Source: an uncultured Bacilli bacterium (GTDB lineage Bacteria > Bacillota_I > Bacilli_A > RF39 > UBA660). From it: a stretch of DNA of 64,000 nt. Positions 34,001 to 43,915 of this stretch are shown here, one piece after another. The notes under the pieces are model-generated. The model searched no databases and was not told where the DNA came from. It was given only the letters and a program-made list of their open reading frames with translations. Both the position numbers and the translations under genes were made by a program. Within the stretch, counting starts at the first letter, position 1. Each line of letters starts with the position of its first letter. The stretch spans positions 21,909 to 85,908 of the forward strand of contig CALVUP010000005.1 in NCBI GenBank assembly GCA_944363635.1, given 5' to 3'.

Positions 34001-37000
34001 CTATTCTACTGATTTTAATGCTTCAATCATATTGATTTTCTTTAATTTAAAATGGGTAAATATACTAATAATAATCGAGAAAATCATTGTAATGATAAAG
34101 GCATATACATAACTAATTCCATTTATATTTCTTTGGAACATAATAAATTCCATCTCTGCACTGGTAATGACAAATCTATGAAGGAATACACCAAATATTA
34201 ATCCTACTAAAGCACCCAGTACAGTAAGAATCATTGTCTCTCTATATACATAAAGAGAAACTTCTTTATCATGGAATCCTAATACTTTTAATGTTGCAAT
34301 TTCACGAATTCGTTCTGTAATATTTATTGTAGTTAAATTGTACAAAACAATAAACGCTAATAAACATGAACAGATTAATATAACAAATACAATCTTATTT
34401 AAATTATCAATCATATCATTAAATCTTTCTAAAATATCATCAATAAAGGAAACATTTAACACACGATCGGTATTTAATAAAGATGCACTGATCGTATCCT
34501 TATCCATATCTTCATCTAAATCACTAATAACCATATTATATTGTACTTTACTATCAAAAACTTCTTCATAATATTCATTTGTTAAATAAATGTAATTGTA
34601 AGCATAATTTTCAGTTATATCACTAATTTTAATTTTATAAGCTTGATTGTTCGGATTATAGATGGTCACCATATCTCCTTTTTCTACATTTAAATTCAAA
34701 GCCATTTTTTCGGTAATGACAGCTCCATCATTTTTTAATGAAACTTCTTGTTTATCTTCACGATGACGAAGTGTGATATATTGTTTTAATTCTTCGGTAT
34801 TACTTGGAACAACTAGATAAACATCATTGTTTTTATTATCCATTTTATAACTGTATAATTCTTGATAAATTAATGTTGGATCAATGATGCCATTCTCATT
34901 TAAGATTTGTTCGGTTTTATTATCTAGTTGTTGATAAGAATTATTTAAAACAAGAGTTGCTTTATATTTTGTAATATCATTAAATTGAATTTTAATAATT
35001 CCTGTAATACTGTCTTTAAGACCTAATCCAGCAAGGGTTAAAGCGGTACAACCTGCAATTCCTATAATTGTCATAAAGATTCTCTTTTTATACCTAAATA
35101 TATTTCGAGTGGTTACTTTAAAAGAGAAATTTAATCTTTTCCAAATAAATCCTATTTTTTCTAAAAGCACTTTTTTACCCTTAGCAGGCGCTTTTGGTCG
35201 TAACAAGGAAGCAGGTGTTTCTTTTAAAACCGATAAAGCCGTATAAAGTGTAATGGATAAAGTCACAATGAACATTAAAATGGTTGTCATACACATCGTT
35301 AAAAGATTATTATCCAATTTTAAATCCGGAAGTACATACATAAAACTGTAAATATTATAAATGACATTTGGTAAGATGGTACAGCCTAAAAGCAAACCGA
35401 CAATTGATCCAAATATTGTTGCAAAAGCAACATATAAAATATAAGTAAGTACAATTTGAGTATTGCTAAATCCAAGAGATTTATAGATTCCCATTTGTCC
35501 ACGATCTTCTTCAACCATTCGACTCATAGTATTTAGACAAACAAGAGCGGCTACTAATAAGAAGAAGACAGGGAAAACTTTGGAAATGTTGCTTACACGA
35601 GTCGTATCGCTTTCATAATCTTCATAGCCTGCATTATCATTTCGATCAAAAAGATATATCGTTGGTTTTTCAATCTCTTCAATTGCTATTGCTTGCTTAT
35701 GAATCGTTTCATAAGCATCTTGAAATTTTACTTCGAATTGATCATAATTTAAATAATATGTATTATATCCTGCTTCTAATGTTTTATAATTCTTTTGAAG
35801 TTCTTCTTTATACTTTGAAAGCATTTGCTTACTTGCTTTCGTTTTTTCATTTAATGTTTGTTCTTGTTTTTGAATGGCTTCTTCTGCGGCATTTATTTTT
35901 TCTAAGGCAGTATCTAGTTCTTGATCCATGTCCTTAAAAATTTGATCCAATTGTTCTAAAATACTCTCTTCACTGTTTGCATCAATTTGATCGATAATTT
36001 TTTGTACGGATTCACTATTCCATAATTCTTCCAAATACTTTTTTACAGCCTCTTTATCCGTATAATCAATCTCTGGAACATCCATATCGAAATTCCCATT
36101 CTTTATATATTCAATAAGCTTTTCTTGTTCCTCGGGAGATAAAGTTACAATATAGGCCATAATTTCTTCATAGGTCATATCCGAAAAATCAGGGAATCCA
36201 TCGTAATTATAAATATAATAGATAAAATCCAAATAACTTTTATAAGTATTGTACTCTTCTAAATCCGTTTGATATTCTTTTTTGCTTTGTTCTAGTTTTT
36301 CTTTAGCTTCTTGCAACTGCTCCTCTGCTTTTTTCGTTTCTTCTTGCAATACTTTTTCTTTTTCGTTTATTTGCTTGTCTAATTCTTGCAACTTTTTATT
36401 ATTTGAATCTAAGGTTTCTTTAGCAGATTTAAGTTCTATTCTATATTTTTCTTGTTCAGCTTCTACTTGTTTTTTGGCATCTTCAAGTTTTTCTTCTGCT
36501 TCTTTTTTTATTTCGTTATATCGCCTCGTCTGTAATTGTTCCAATTGCTCTTCTACTTCTTTTTGTAATTGATCTAAAGCACTTTGATATTCTTCAGAAT
36601 AAGCAGATTCTTCTTTCGTATTTTTGCCCGTTAAATAAATAACCGTATACACATCTGTGTTGAAGTTTTCTTCTAATGTATATAAATAGCCTGAAATTTT
36701 ACCATTTCCAATTTGGGTAGACCCTTTATTACTTGCTTGTATATACATAGGAGAATGAATGGTTCCTACGACTTCTACTTTTGTTTCTTTCAAAGCATCT
36801 GTATCTAAAGTAAGCCTTTCTCCTACTTCATAGACCGTTGCATCCGCTAAAACTTCATTGTTGTTCTTAGGCATTCTACCATCTACTAATACAGTCTTAT
36901 TTATGTTACTTGTTATACCTAAAACACGAATTGCATTACTACTTTCTAAGCAATCTACGTAATGACTTCCCTCAACATCTGCAACAAGATCCATTGCTTT

Positions 37001-37225
37001 TAATAATTCTATATCTTCATCAGTAAAACCAAGAGTACTAACTAATTTTAAATCCATTAGATTCTGCTCTTGATAATAAGAAGAGGCCGTATATAACATA
37101 TCATCGCTTGTATTTCTTATTCCTGCAAAGAAACCAACACCTAAAGCAACAATAAAAAATACAGATAGAAAACGACCAAAAGTAAGTTTAATTTTCTTTA
37201 AAGATTCTTTTAATAATAACTTCAT
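34001..37225 (-). CDS. FtsX/MacB-type ABC transporter permease with coiled-coil ectodomain
   Basis: This 1074-residue permease has an N-terminal membrane helix (FGRFLSVFFIVALGVGFFAGIR) and an external domain with a very long coiled coil (about residues 205-520, rich in E, K and Q). Three helices follow (SKVFPVFFLLVAALVCLNTM onward), then a second external domain and a final set (IVFVILICSCLLAFIVLY, LTVLGALVGLIFG). This is the duplicated FtsX layout of large Gram-positive permeases. They are mechanotransmission or export complexes rather than importers. The ATPase gene is one base upstream. The substrate is unknown; peptide resistance or envelope remodelling are common for relatives. Confidence 0.87.
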   Translation of the reverse strand: MKLLLKESLKKIKLTFGRFLSVFFIVALGVGFFAGIRNTSDDMLYTASSYYQEQNLMDLKLVSTLGFTDEDIELLKAMDLVADVEGSHYVDCLESSNAIRVLGITSNINKTVLVDGRMPKNNNEVLADATVYEVGERLTLDTDALKETKVEVVGTIHSPMYIQASNKGSTQIGNGKISGYLYTLEENFNTDVYTVIYLTGKNTKEESAYSEEYQSALDQLQKEVEEQLEQLQTRRYNEIKKEAEEKLEDAKKQVEAEQEKYRIELKSAKETLDSNNKKLQELDKQINEKEKVLQEETKKAEEQLQEAKEKLEQSKKEYQTDLEEYNTYKSYLDFIYYIYNYDGFPDFSDMTYEEIMAYIVTLSPEEQEKLIEYIKNGNFDMDVPEIDYTDKEAVKKYLEELWNSESVQKIIDQIDANSEESILEQLDQIFKDMDQELDTALEKINAAEEAIQKQEQTLNEKTKASKQMLSKYKEELQKNYKTLEAGYNTYYLNYDQFEVKFQDAYETIHKQAIAIEEIEKPTIYLFDRNDNAGYEDYESDTTRVSNISKVFPVFFLLVAALVCLNTMSRMVEEDRGQMGIYKSLGFSNTQIVLTYILYVAFATIFGSIVGLLLGCTILPNVIYNIYSFMYVLPDLKLDNNLLTMCMTTILMFIVTLSITLYTALSVLKETPASLLRPKAPAKGKKVLLEKIGFIWKRLNFSFKVTTRNIFRYKKRIFMTIIGIAGCTALTLAGLGLKDSITGIIKIQFNDITKYKATLVLNNSYQQLDNKTEQILNENGIIDPTLIYQELYSYKMDNKNNDVYLVVPSNTEELKQYITLRHREDKQEVSLKNDGAVITEKMALNLNVEKGDMVTIYNPNNQAYKIKISDITENYAYNYIYLTNEYYEEVFDSKVQYNMVISDLDEDMDKDTISASLLNTDRVLNVSFIDDILERFNDMIDNLNKIVFVILICSCLLAFIVLYNLTTINITERIREIATLKVLGFHDKEVSLYVYRETMILTVLGALVGLIFGVFLHRFVITSAEMEFIMFQRNINGISYVYAFIITMIFSIIISIFTHFKLKKINMIEALKSVE

Positions 37226-37226
37226 A

Positions 37227-37928
37227 TTACCAACTGATTTCCTTTGCGTCTGTTGGTTTTTTATTTATTATAACATCTTCAATCGTTCCATTTTTTACTT
37301 TTATAACTTTATCCGCAATATCCGCAATAATCGAATTGTGTGTAATAATAATCACGGTCATTCCCATTTTACGTGCTGTTTTTTGTAATAATTCCAAAAT
37401 ACTTTTTCCAGTCTTGGAATCAAGAGCTCCAGTAGGTTCATCACATAGTAATAATTTTGGATTTTTAGCAATAGCACGAGCAATGGCCACTCTTTGCTGT
37501 TCTCCACCAGAAAGTTGTGCTGGGAAATTATTCTTTCTTGTTTCAAGACCCACTTCTTTCATAACCTCGTCCGCATTTAATGGATCTTTACAAATTTGAC
37601 TCGCTAATTCTACATTTTCTAAAGCCGTTAAATTTTGCACTAGGTTGTAAAACTGAAAAACAAAGCCAATATCATATCTACGATAATTAATTAATTCTTT
37701 ACGAGACAACTTTTCAACATGTTTCCCATCAACGACCACATGACCATCCGTAGCACTATCCATACCTCCTAAAATATTAAGAATGGTTGTTTTTCCTGCA
37801 CCAGATGGTCCAAGTACTACTACAAGTTCTCCTTTATTGATCGAAAAATCAACATGATCGACCGCTTTTATTTCCACTTCGCCCATTTTATATACTTTTT
37901 TTAGATTTTTAACATCAATGTAGCTCAT
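37227..37928 (-). CDS. LolD/MacB-type ABC transporter ATPase
   Basis: This 233-residue ATPase has GPSGAGKTT (Walker A), the Q-loop FQFYNLV, LSGGEQQR (signature), LLCDEPTGALD (Walker B and D-loop) and ITHN (H-loop). The GALD and short length place it in the MacB/LolD/FtsE group. The start is the ATG of MSYIDVKNLKK, seven bases after GGGGGTG; an upstream ATG five codons earlier is less likely. It is directly followed by its permease gene. Confidence 0.93.
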   Translation of the reverse strand: MSYIDVKNLKKVYKMGEVEIKAVDHVDFSINKGELVVVLGPSGAGKTTILNILGGMDSATDGHVVVDGKHVEKLSRKELINYRRYDIGFVFQFYNLVQNLTALENVELASQICKDPLNADEVMKEVGLETRKNNFPAQLSGGEQQRVAIARAIAKNPKLLLCDEPTGALDSKTGKSILELLQKTARKMGMTVIIITHNSIIADIADKVIKVKNGTIEDVIINKKPTDAKEISW

Positions 37929-38009
37929 AAATAGCACCCCCATTACATCGGCTTTATTATATCATATTTTTTCTAAATACGCAAAACAATACACAAAACT
38001 TTCACAAAA

Positions 38010-38034
38010 AAGAACTTAAATTAATTAAGTTCTT
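38010..38034 (-). terminator. Terminator of the TasA-like/LRR protein gene
   Basis: AAGAACTTAA and TTAAGTTCTT pair over 10 bp on the minus strand, with a five-base loop and a T tail. It overlaps the stop codon. Confidence 0.85.
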
Positions 38035-40754
38035 AAATAATTGATTGTTGCGGAACAATTACTATTCCAACGACTATCCCAATTTTCATCTACATAAGAT
38101 TTTGTATTATCAATATTAATGGTTTGTGAAGAAGTCCAGCTAGAAAAAACATTAAAACCAATATTTGTCACACCAGCTGGAATTATAACCTCTGTTACAC
38201 TGGTGCAATTATAAAAGGCACTTGAACCAATGGAAATGACTTCAGAAGGAATATTCACACTTTCTAAACTCGTACAATCAGCAAATGCAGATTGCCCAAT
38301 AGTGGTTACACTTTCTGGAATAGGAATTGAAGTTAATTTAACACACCTGTTAAATGTATATGACTCTATTGTTGTCAAGGAAGAAGATAAAACAATTGAT
38401 TGTAAGCTAGAACATCCACTAAAAACACTACTTCCCATGGTTGTTACACTATTAGGCAATTCCATTGATACTAAACTTGTACAATCAGCAAATGCAGATT
38501 GCCCAATGGTGGTTACACTTTCTGGAATAGTAATTGAAGTTAATTGATTACAAATATAAAATGCATGATCTCCTATAATTATTACACTATCCGGAATATT
38601 TATTGAAGTTTTTGCACTTGGACATATAATCAATTGAGATACTTCTTTATTATATAAAACCCCATCAATAGATGTATATATTGAATTGTCTTTTGAAACA
38701 TTAATTTGTTCTAAATGATCGCAATACATAAATGCTAAATTGTTTATATTTTCTATATTTTCTGAAAGATCAATTGAGGTTAAACTTGTACAGTATGCAA
38801 ACGCACTTATTCCAATTGTCTTTATGGATTTAGGAAGTATAATTTCTTCAATATCATACATTTTTACAAATGCATAAGATCCAATACTTGTTAATTTATC
38901 AGAAATTACTAATTCAGTAACATGGCTGCTACGACTCCACATAGTATTAGAATAAAATCCAGAGCTTCCGATTCCATAATCCACCATAGGCCCAGAACCA
39001 GTGATAGTTAACTCTTTTACTCCAGAAATAGATGTAGTCATATTGGATGTTGCAGTACCAGGTACACTTAATTTTGTGACTTTGTTACAATCCTTAAATT
39101 GATAATCTCCTATATGCGTTATTTTATCCGATATAGTTAATGCGGTTAATTTTTCTCTACTGGTATACCATGGTGTATATTTGTAAGTAGTAGAAGAATA
39201 ATCTGGCATATCTCCAGAACCTGTTATCTCTACAGTTTCTAAATTGTTAACATTATTAAACATATTCGAAGAAATCAAAATTGTTCCCGGTATACTTAAA
39301 TAAGTAAGTCCTGTGCAATTATAAAATGCAGAATTTTCTATGCTTGTTACAGTTTCTGGTATAATTATTGATGTTAAACTTGTACAATTTCTGAATGCAC
39401 TACCGCTTATTGCCGTGATTTTAGATGGAATATTTACTTTTTCTAGACTGATACAATTTTCAAAAGCTGAACCTCCCATACTTTCTATATTGTTTGATAG
39501 TACGATCTCTTTTAATCCTGTACATCCATAAAAAGCTCTATCAGCAATAGTAGTTACACTGTCTGGAATTCTTACTTCTGTTATATCTTCATTTCCTGTA
39601 AATAAGCCTTGTGGAATATTGGTTATTCCATTTTCTAATACTATGCTTTTTGCGGGGATTGTTGGACTATTTAAACTGTTCGTTTTCTCTTCAACCTTTG
39701 TATAGAATTCTTGACCTTCATCCGTTGGTTGACCACTCTCATTCATTAACCCTTGTTCTATTAGGTATGTCATATAAGCATCCAATGTTAGTTCTATACC
39801 ATTAGTATCATATCCTAACTCTCTTAATACGTCTTGTATGATTACTAATGATACAAGAGTATTCATATTTTGAGAAATTATACTTTGGTATAATTCTGGA
39901 TCTTCTTGTTGCAACCTCATAAGATAATTTTCAAATTCTTGTAACGACGTAAATGATTTGACATCTTCTTCTGGAGCGCCAGCTGCAATAAACACTTTCT
40001 TATAAATATTTAAAAATTCCTCATTTGCATATACTAAAGTATCAGAAAGATCATTTTTAATATTTCCTTGCCCTTTAATAACTACATTTCCATTCGCATA
40101 CATATAGGCGGTTACACTTCCATCTCCTGCTTCAGAGACATCAATTTGTTGTACTAGTCTATTCTCATCATAGATTTGTACAGCCTCAATACTTACTTTC
40201 GCTTCAAAAGTTTTATTGATTGCTTGTTCTGTTGTTGCATCATAATCTACCCATAAATATAATTTATAATGATTTGTTTTTTCTGCATCTAAGTATTTAT
40301 TATCTAGTTTATATAACTTCTTTCCTTCTTTTTCAATCATTTCTTCTTGAGATAATATTCTTGAGGCTGAAGTAACTATTTTTTCCGTTCCATCTTCTTC
40401 TACTGTTAAATAATATCTTACTACCTCTGTTGGAAGTGTTGATACACTTTCATCTATTTCGATATATAGATCGTACTCCGCATTGATGGTTCCTTCATTT
40501 ACAATATCAAAGGTGTATGGTGTCTGTTTTTTTCCTTCTTCTTCTGTAATTGGAAAGGCATTTTCTAAATTGATTTCATCTTGTTCATTTTCAATTCTTA
40601 CATCCAATTTCCCGGCACTTATCACATTCTCTTGTTCTCCTCTTGTTACTGTTCTAAATACAGCATAAGAAGTACCTAGTACTAAAATTATACCAACTAA
40701 AATTCCTGTAATTTTCGCAATACGATCATATTTTTTTCTTATATTTTCTTCCAT
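38025..40754 (-). CDS. TasA-like module fused to BspA-type leucine-rich repeats
   Basis: This 909-residue surface protein has four parts. A basic N-terminus with one helix (about 14-34) ends in GTSYAVFRTVT, a SipW-type signal region. A TasA/camelysin-like module (about 35-195) follows, with SAGKLDVRIE, TPYTFDIVNEGTINAEYDLY and YKLYLWVDYDATTE. Next is a charged linker (about 200-370). The LRR_5/BspA repeats run from about 375 to the end, with the A-F-x-x-C-x-x-L-x-x-I-x-I-P pattern repeated about every 23 residues. BspA repeats usually mediate binding to host or matrix proteins. No C-terminal anchor is seen, so retention would rest on the N-terminal helix or on fibre assembly. Confidence 0.85.
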   Translation of the reverse strand: MEENIRKKYDRIAKITGILVGIILVLGTSYAVFRTVTRGEQENVISAGKLDVRIENEQDEINLENAFPITEEEGKKQTPYTFDIVNEGTINAEYDLYIEIDESVSTLPTEVVRYYLTVEEDGTEKIVTSASRILSQEEMIEKEGKKLYKLDNKYLDAEKTNHYKLYLWVDYDATTEQAINKTFEAKVSIEAVQIYDENRLVQQIDVSEAGDGSVTAYMYANGNVVIKGQGNIKNDLSDTLVYANEEFLNIYKKVFIAAGAPEEDVKSFTSLQEFENYLMRLQQEDPELYQSIISQNMNTLVSLVIIQDVLRELGYDTNGIELTLDAYMTYLIEQGLMNESGQPTDEGQEFYTKVEEKTNSLNSPTIPAKSIVLENGITNIPQGLFTGNEDITEVRIPDSVTTIADRAFYGCTGLKEIVLSNNIESMGGSAFENCISLEKVNIPSKITAISGSAFRNCTSLTSIIIPETVTSIENSAFYNCTGLTYLSIPGTILISSNMFNNVNNLETVEITGSGDMPDYSSTTYKYTPWYTSREKLTALTISDKITHIGDYQFKDCNKVTKLSVPGTATSNMTTSISGVKELTITGSGPMVDYGIGSSGFYSNTMWSRSSHVTELVISDKLTSIGSYAFVKMYDIEEIILPKSIKTIGISAFAYCTSLTSIDLSENIENINNLAFMYCDHLEQINVSKDNSIYTSIDGVLYNKEVSQLIICPSAKTSINIPDSVIIIGDHAFYICNQLTSITIPESVTTIGQSAFADCTSLVSMELPNSVTTMGSSVFSGCSSLQSIVLSSSLTTIESYTFNRCVKLTSIPIPESVTTIGQSAFADCTSLESVNIPSEVISIGSSAFYNCTSVTEVIIPAGVTNIGFNVFSSWTSSQTINIDNTKSYVDENWDSRWNSNCSATINYLRT
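38272..38338 (-). repeat. Near-identical 67-bp copy within the LRR gene (copy 1)
   Basis: This segment matches 38479-38545 at 65 of 67 bases. The two lie 207 bases apart, exactly three 69-base (23-residue) LRR units. Other units are much more diverged, so this pair reflects a recent duplication or gene conversion. Confidence 0.85.
38479..38545 (-). repeat. Near-identical 67-bp copy within the LRR gene (copy 2)
   Basis: This is the partner of the copy at 38272-38338, with two mismatches. It encodes the LRR segment ending VTTIGQSAFADCTSL in the repeat domain. Confidence 0.85.
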
Positions 40755-40855
40755 ATTCTCACCTATTCTCCTCTTCTATTTTATAATTAACAATTTTCTC
40801 TGTCAATGCTATCTCCTTTTTCCTCTTTTCGTTTTACATTGATTTTGACAATAAA

Positions 40856-40875
40856 AAAACGACTATTGTCGTTTT
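40856..40875 (-). terminator. Terminator of the small membrane protein gene
   Basis: AAAACGAC-AATA-GTCGTTTT with a T tail on the minus strand makes an 8-bp stem over the stop codon. Confidence 0.88.
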
Positions 40876-41246
40876 CCTTCATTTTTATTTTTCTTAAAAT
40901 CTTTTAATAAGAATATGATAATAAATACTACTAATATTAAATAGATCAATGATAATAATAGCGCAAGTATATTCATAGATTCAAAGAATAAATTTAATAT
41001 AACAATATAGAAAATTACAATACCAAAAATAGCAAGTACAATATCGGCGTAACTTTCAAATCTACTTGGTGTTTCATCAAAAAAGTCTTTAATTGTCATA
41101 ATAATTCGATTAATACAGAATAAAATCATGACAAATAGACCTATAATTTTTAATGTCCCACTTGTTGTAAAAATTAAAAAATTAAATACACCTAAGAAAA
41201 ACAAATATACAAATAACAATACAACATTCTTTACAAAACTTTTCAT
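40863..41246 (-). CDS. Small integral membrane protein, unknown
   Basis: I do not recognise this 127-residue protein. It has four predicted membrane helices (about residues 8-25, 31-47, 66-86 and 92-113), a short polar loop (KDFFDETPSRFESYAD) between the second and third, and a lysine-rich tail. It ends at its own terminator, and no promoter is obvious. It lies downstream of pyk and may be read from that transcript. Nothing ties it to a known transporter family. Confidence 0.65.
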   Translation of the reverse strand: MKSFVKNVVLLFVYLFFLGVFNFLIFTTSGTLKIIGLFVMILFCINRIIMTIKDFFDETPSRFESYADIVLAIFGIVIFYIVILNLFFESMNILALLLSLIYLILVVFIIIFLLKDFKKNKNEGKRQ

Positions 41247-41298
41247 CCTACACCTCTATTCTATATAAATTATAATATAAAGAACACAGATTCGTCAA

Positions 41299-42714
41299 TT
41301 ATAATTTACAAACAATGATTTCATTGTTTTGCTTTCCTTTTCCAAGATCCGTTCCTAAAACAATAATCACTGTATCGTCTTTTTTTACGATCTTAGAGTC
41401 GGTGGCAACTTGTTTTGCTAAAGTCACTAATTCTTCCGTTGTTTCTTTAACACCTGCTTTAAAAGGGAATACGCCCCATCTTAGATTTGCTTGTCTAAGT
41501 CCAGTTTCATCAACAACTGCGGCAATAATTGGACATCCTGGACGAAAATCCGCAATTAAATTAGCAGTGTTGGAAGAATACGTAACAACCACAATTGCTT
41601 TAGCGTTTAAATAAGTTGCAGATGTACAAGCTGCAAGGCAGGTTGCATTTAAGATGTTTTTATCAAGCAAAGCACCATTGTTTCTTAAATCAATTCGATA
41701 GTCTAAGCTTTCATCAATTTCTTCAACGATTTCACTCATAACTTTACAAGCTTCAATTGGGAAACTTCCCATAGCGGTTTCGCCGGATAACATCACAGCA
41801 CTGGTTTTATCATATACCGCATTAGCAACATCACTCACCTCGGCACGTGTTGGTACACTGGATGTAATCATAGATTCTAACATTTGTGTGGCAGTTACAA
41901 CGATTTTTCCACTTTTATTGCATTTGGCAATCATTTCTTTTTGTAACTTTGGAATTTCTTTAAAAGATGTTTCTACTCCTAAATCTCCTCGTGCGACCAT
42001 AATGCCATCACTAACGGAAATAATATCATCTAAGTTATGAATTCCTTCATGATTTTCTATTTTACTAATAATTTTAATTTTTTCTCCACCATTTTCATCT
42101 AAAAGTTTTCGAATACTTAGCACATCTTCCTTACATCTTGTAAAGCTAATAGCAATGTAGTCTATTTGCTCCTTAATTCCAAATAAAATATCTTCTTTAT
42201 CTTTTTTCGAAATATACTCCATAGGAATCGATAAATTAGGTATCGAAATACTTTTATTATTAGAAATAACACCACCATGAATGACTTTACATACAATATT
42301 CGTATGATCAATATCAATCACTTCTAAAGTCACTTTTCCATCATCCATCAATAATTTATTTCCTATTTTTACATATTTATATAGATCTTTATAATTCACT
42401 CCAATTCGATTTTGATCTCCTAATTCTTCACTCGTATCAAAGGTATAAATATCCCCATCTTTCAATAAGATTTCGTTATCTTTAAATTTATAAATACGAA
42501 TCTCAGGGCCTTTGGTATCAAGCATTAACGCAACAGGTACATGAAGCTCTTTCCTAGCTTCTTTAAATTTTTGAATGATTTCTTTATGGGAGGCAAAAGT
42601 CCCATGAGAGAAATTTAACCTGGCACAATCCATTCCATTTAAAATTAATTGTTTGATTTGTTCGGTGCTATCAACTGCAGGTCCCAATGTACATATAATT
42701 TTTGTTCTTCTCAT
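41299..42714 (-). CDS. pyk: Pyruvate kinase
   Basis: This enzyme of about 471 residues turns phosphoenolpyruvate and ADP into pyruvate and ATP. It has the barrel start MRRTKIICTLGPAVDS, the substrate and metal region KIISKIENHEGI and MVARGDLGVE, and the signature TATQMLESMI. It lacks the extra C-terminal PEP-utiliser-like domain found in Bacillus pyruvate kinase. The start is the ATG seven bases after AGGTG; an upstream GTG in frame overlaps pgi. It is in one unit with pgi, with only a base between them. Confidence 0.96.
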   Translation of the reverse strand: MRRTKIICTLGPAVDSTEQIKQLILNGMDCARLNFSHGTFASHKEIIQKFKEARKELHVPVALMLDTKGPEIRIYKFKDNEILLKDGDIYTFDTSEELGDQNRIGVNYKDLYKYVKIGNKLLMDDGKVTLEVIDIDHTNIVCKVIHGGVISNNKSISIPNLSIPMEYISKKDKEDILFGIKEQIDYIAISFTRCKEDVLSIRKLLDENGGEKIKIISKIENHEGIHNLDDIISVSDGIMVARGDLGVETSFKEIPKLQKEMIAKCNKSGKIVVTATQMLESMITSSVPTRAEVSDVANAVYDKTSAVMLSGETAMGSFPIEACKVMSEIVEEIDESLDYRIDLRNNGALLDKNILNATCLAACTSATYLNAKAIVVVTYSSNTANLIADFRPGCPIIAAVVDETGLRQANLRWGVFPFKAGVKETTEELVTLAKQVATDSKIVKKDDTVIIVLGTDLGKGKQNNEIIVCKL

Positions 42715-42715
42715 G

Positions 42716-43912
42716 TTATTCACCTATACTTTCTTTTAACAATTTTTTATAATCTTCAACACCTGGTTGATCAAATGGATTCACATCAAGTAAGTACCCT
42801 CCTACGGCAGCACTTATCATAAAGAAGTAAGCAAGTCTTGCTAGATTGTAATATGAAATTTTATCTAAAGTAATTATATTGGAACATACCTGACCCTGCT
42901 TATGCGCACGTGCAACCGCATCAACGGCTTTCGCGTTAATCTCATCTAAAGTAAGATGATATTTGAAAGTATCTATGGTATTGGTTGTTTCGATCTTTAT
43001 ATTGGTTTCGAACAATATTTTCTCTCCATCCTGATAAAACTGACCAAGAGAGTGTAAATCTCTGGTATTTAAAGTACTAATCGGTAAAATTCCTTTTTCT
43101 TGTTTGCCTTGTGTTTCTGCAAATAATTGTTTTAACCATTCTGTAAATGGTAACAGTTTTTCTTCATAGACTCCAAAAGATTCCACTTTTTTTCCTTGTT
43201 TATAAGATAAATCTCTACTTATAGCATATTCATAAGCAAACGCTACATCTTCTTTTCCATCATGTATTCCTCTAAGTATTTCTTTAATATCAATTCCAAA
43301 AACAGCCATAGGAAGAAGTCCCACAGTCGTAAACACAGAATATCGTCCTCCAATATTTCTTGGCACTTCATACGTTTTAAACTGATTTTCTTTGGCATAT
43401 GTCATTAAAGCACTTTCTTTATCGGTGGTAATGATTACTCGATCCGTAATATCCTCATATTTTTCTTTTAAAAGGGCAAGAACTCGATCAAAGATTAAAT
43501 TCGGCTCTAAAGTTCCTCCACTTTTAGAAATCAAATTAACCACTACATCCTTATCTTTTAAATAATTAAGTAAGTCATTTAAATAATAGGAAGATAAAGA
43601 GTAGCCCGCAAATAGGACTTCACAATCTTTTTTTTCAAAATAATTGGAAAAAGCTTTTATAAAACTATAAGCACCTAAATAGGATCCCCCTATTCCAATG
43701 ACCAAAAAGACATCGGCTTTCTTTTTAATTTGTAGAGAAGAAGCAAGAATGTCTTCTACTTCTTCTTCTGAAATGGTTGTTTCTTGATCCACCCAATCCA
43801 ACATGGATTCTTTTTTTTGAAAAATTTCTTTAATTTTTTCTATTTTTGAACTATATTTGGATACTTGTTCTTTTTTTAAATTTGTATATGTATAAAAATC
43901 ATATTTAATCAT
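42716..43912 (-). CDS. pgi: Glucose-6-phosphate isomerase
   Basis: This 398-residue enzyme interconverts glucose-6-phosphate and fructose-6-phosphate. It carries FLVIGIGGSYLGAYS, LISKSGGTLEPN and the RNIGGRYSVFTTVG signature, and a late catalytic region HKQGQVCSN. It is shorter than the usual 440-450 residues. It lies between the giant glucan-synthase gene and pyk, with only a few bases on each side, so the three may share a transcript. Confidence 0.95.
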   Translation of the reverse strand: MIKYDFYTYTNLKKEQVSKYSSKIEKIKEIFQKKESMLDWVDQETTISEEEVEDILASSLQIKKKADVFLVIGIGGSYLGAYSFIKAFSNYFEKKDCEVLFAGYSLSSYYLNDLLNYLKDKDVVVNLISKSGGTLEPNLIFDRVLALLKEKYEDITDRVIITTDKESALMTYAKENQFKTYEVPRNIGGRYSVFTTVGLLPMAVFGIDIKEILRGIHDGKEDVAFAYEYAISRDLSYKQGKKVESFGVYEEKLLPFTEWLKQLFAETQGKQEKGILPISTLNTRDLHSLGQFYQDGEKILFETNIKIETTNTIDTFKYHLTLDEINAKAVDAVARAHKQGQVCSNIITLDKISYYNLARLAYFFMISAAVGGYLLDVNPFDQPGVEDYKKLLKESIGE

Positions 43913-43915
43913 ATT

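Noticed and set aside
38272..38545. Possible CRISPR-like spacing of short repeats
   Set aside because: The copies are coding LRR units in multiples of 69 bases with no constant repeat, no variable spacers and no cas genes.
38230..39805. Plus-strand open frames opposite the LRR repeats
   Set aside because: They are mirror frames of the repeat codons and show repeat-derived pseudo-motifs only.
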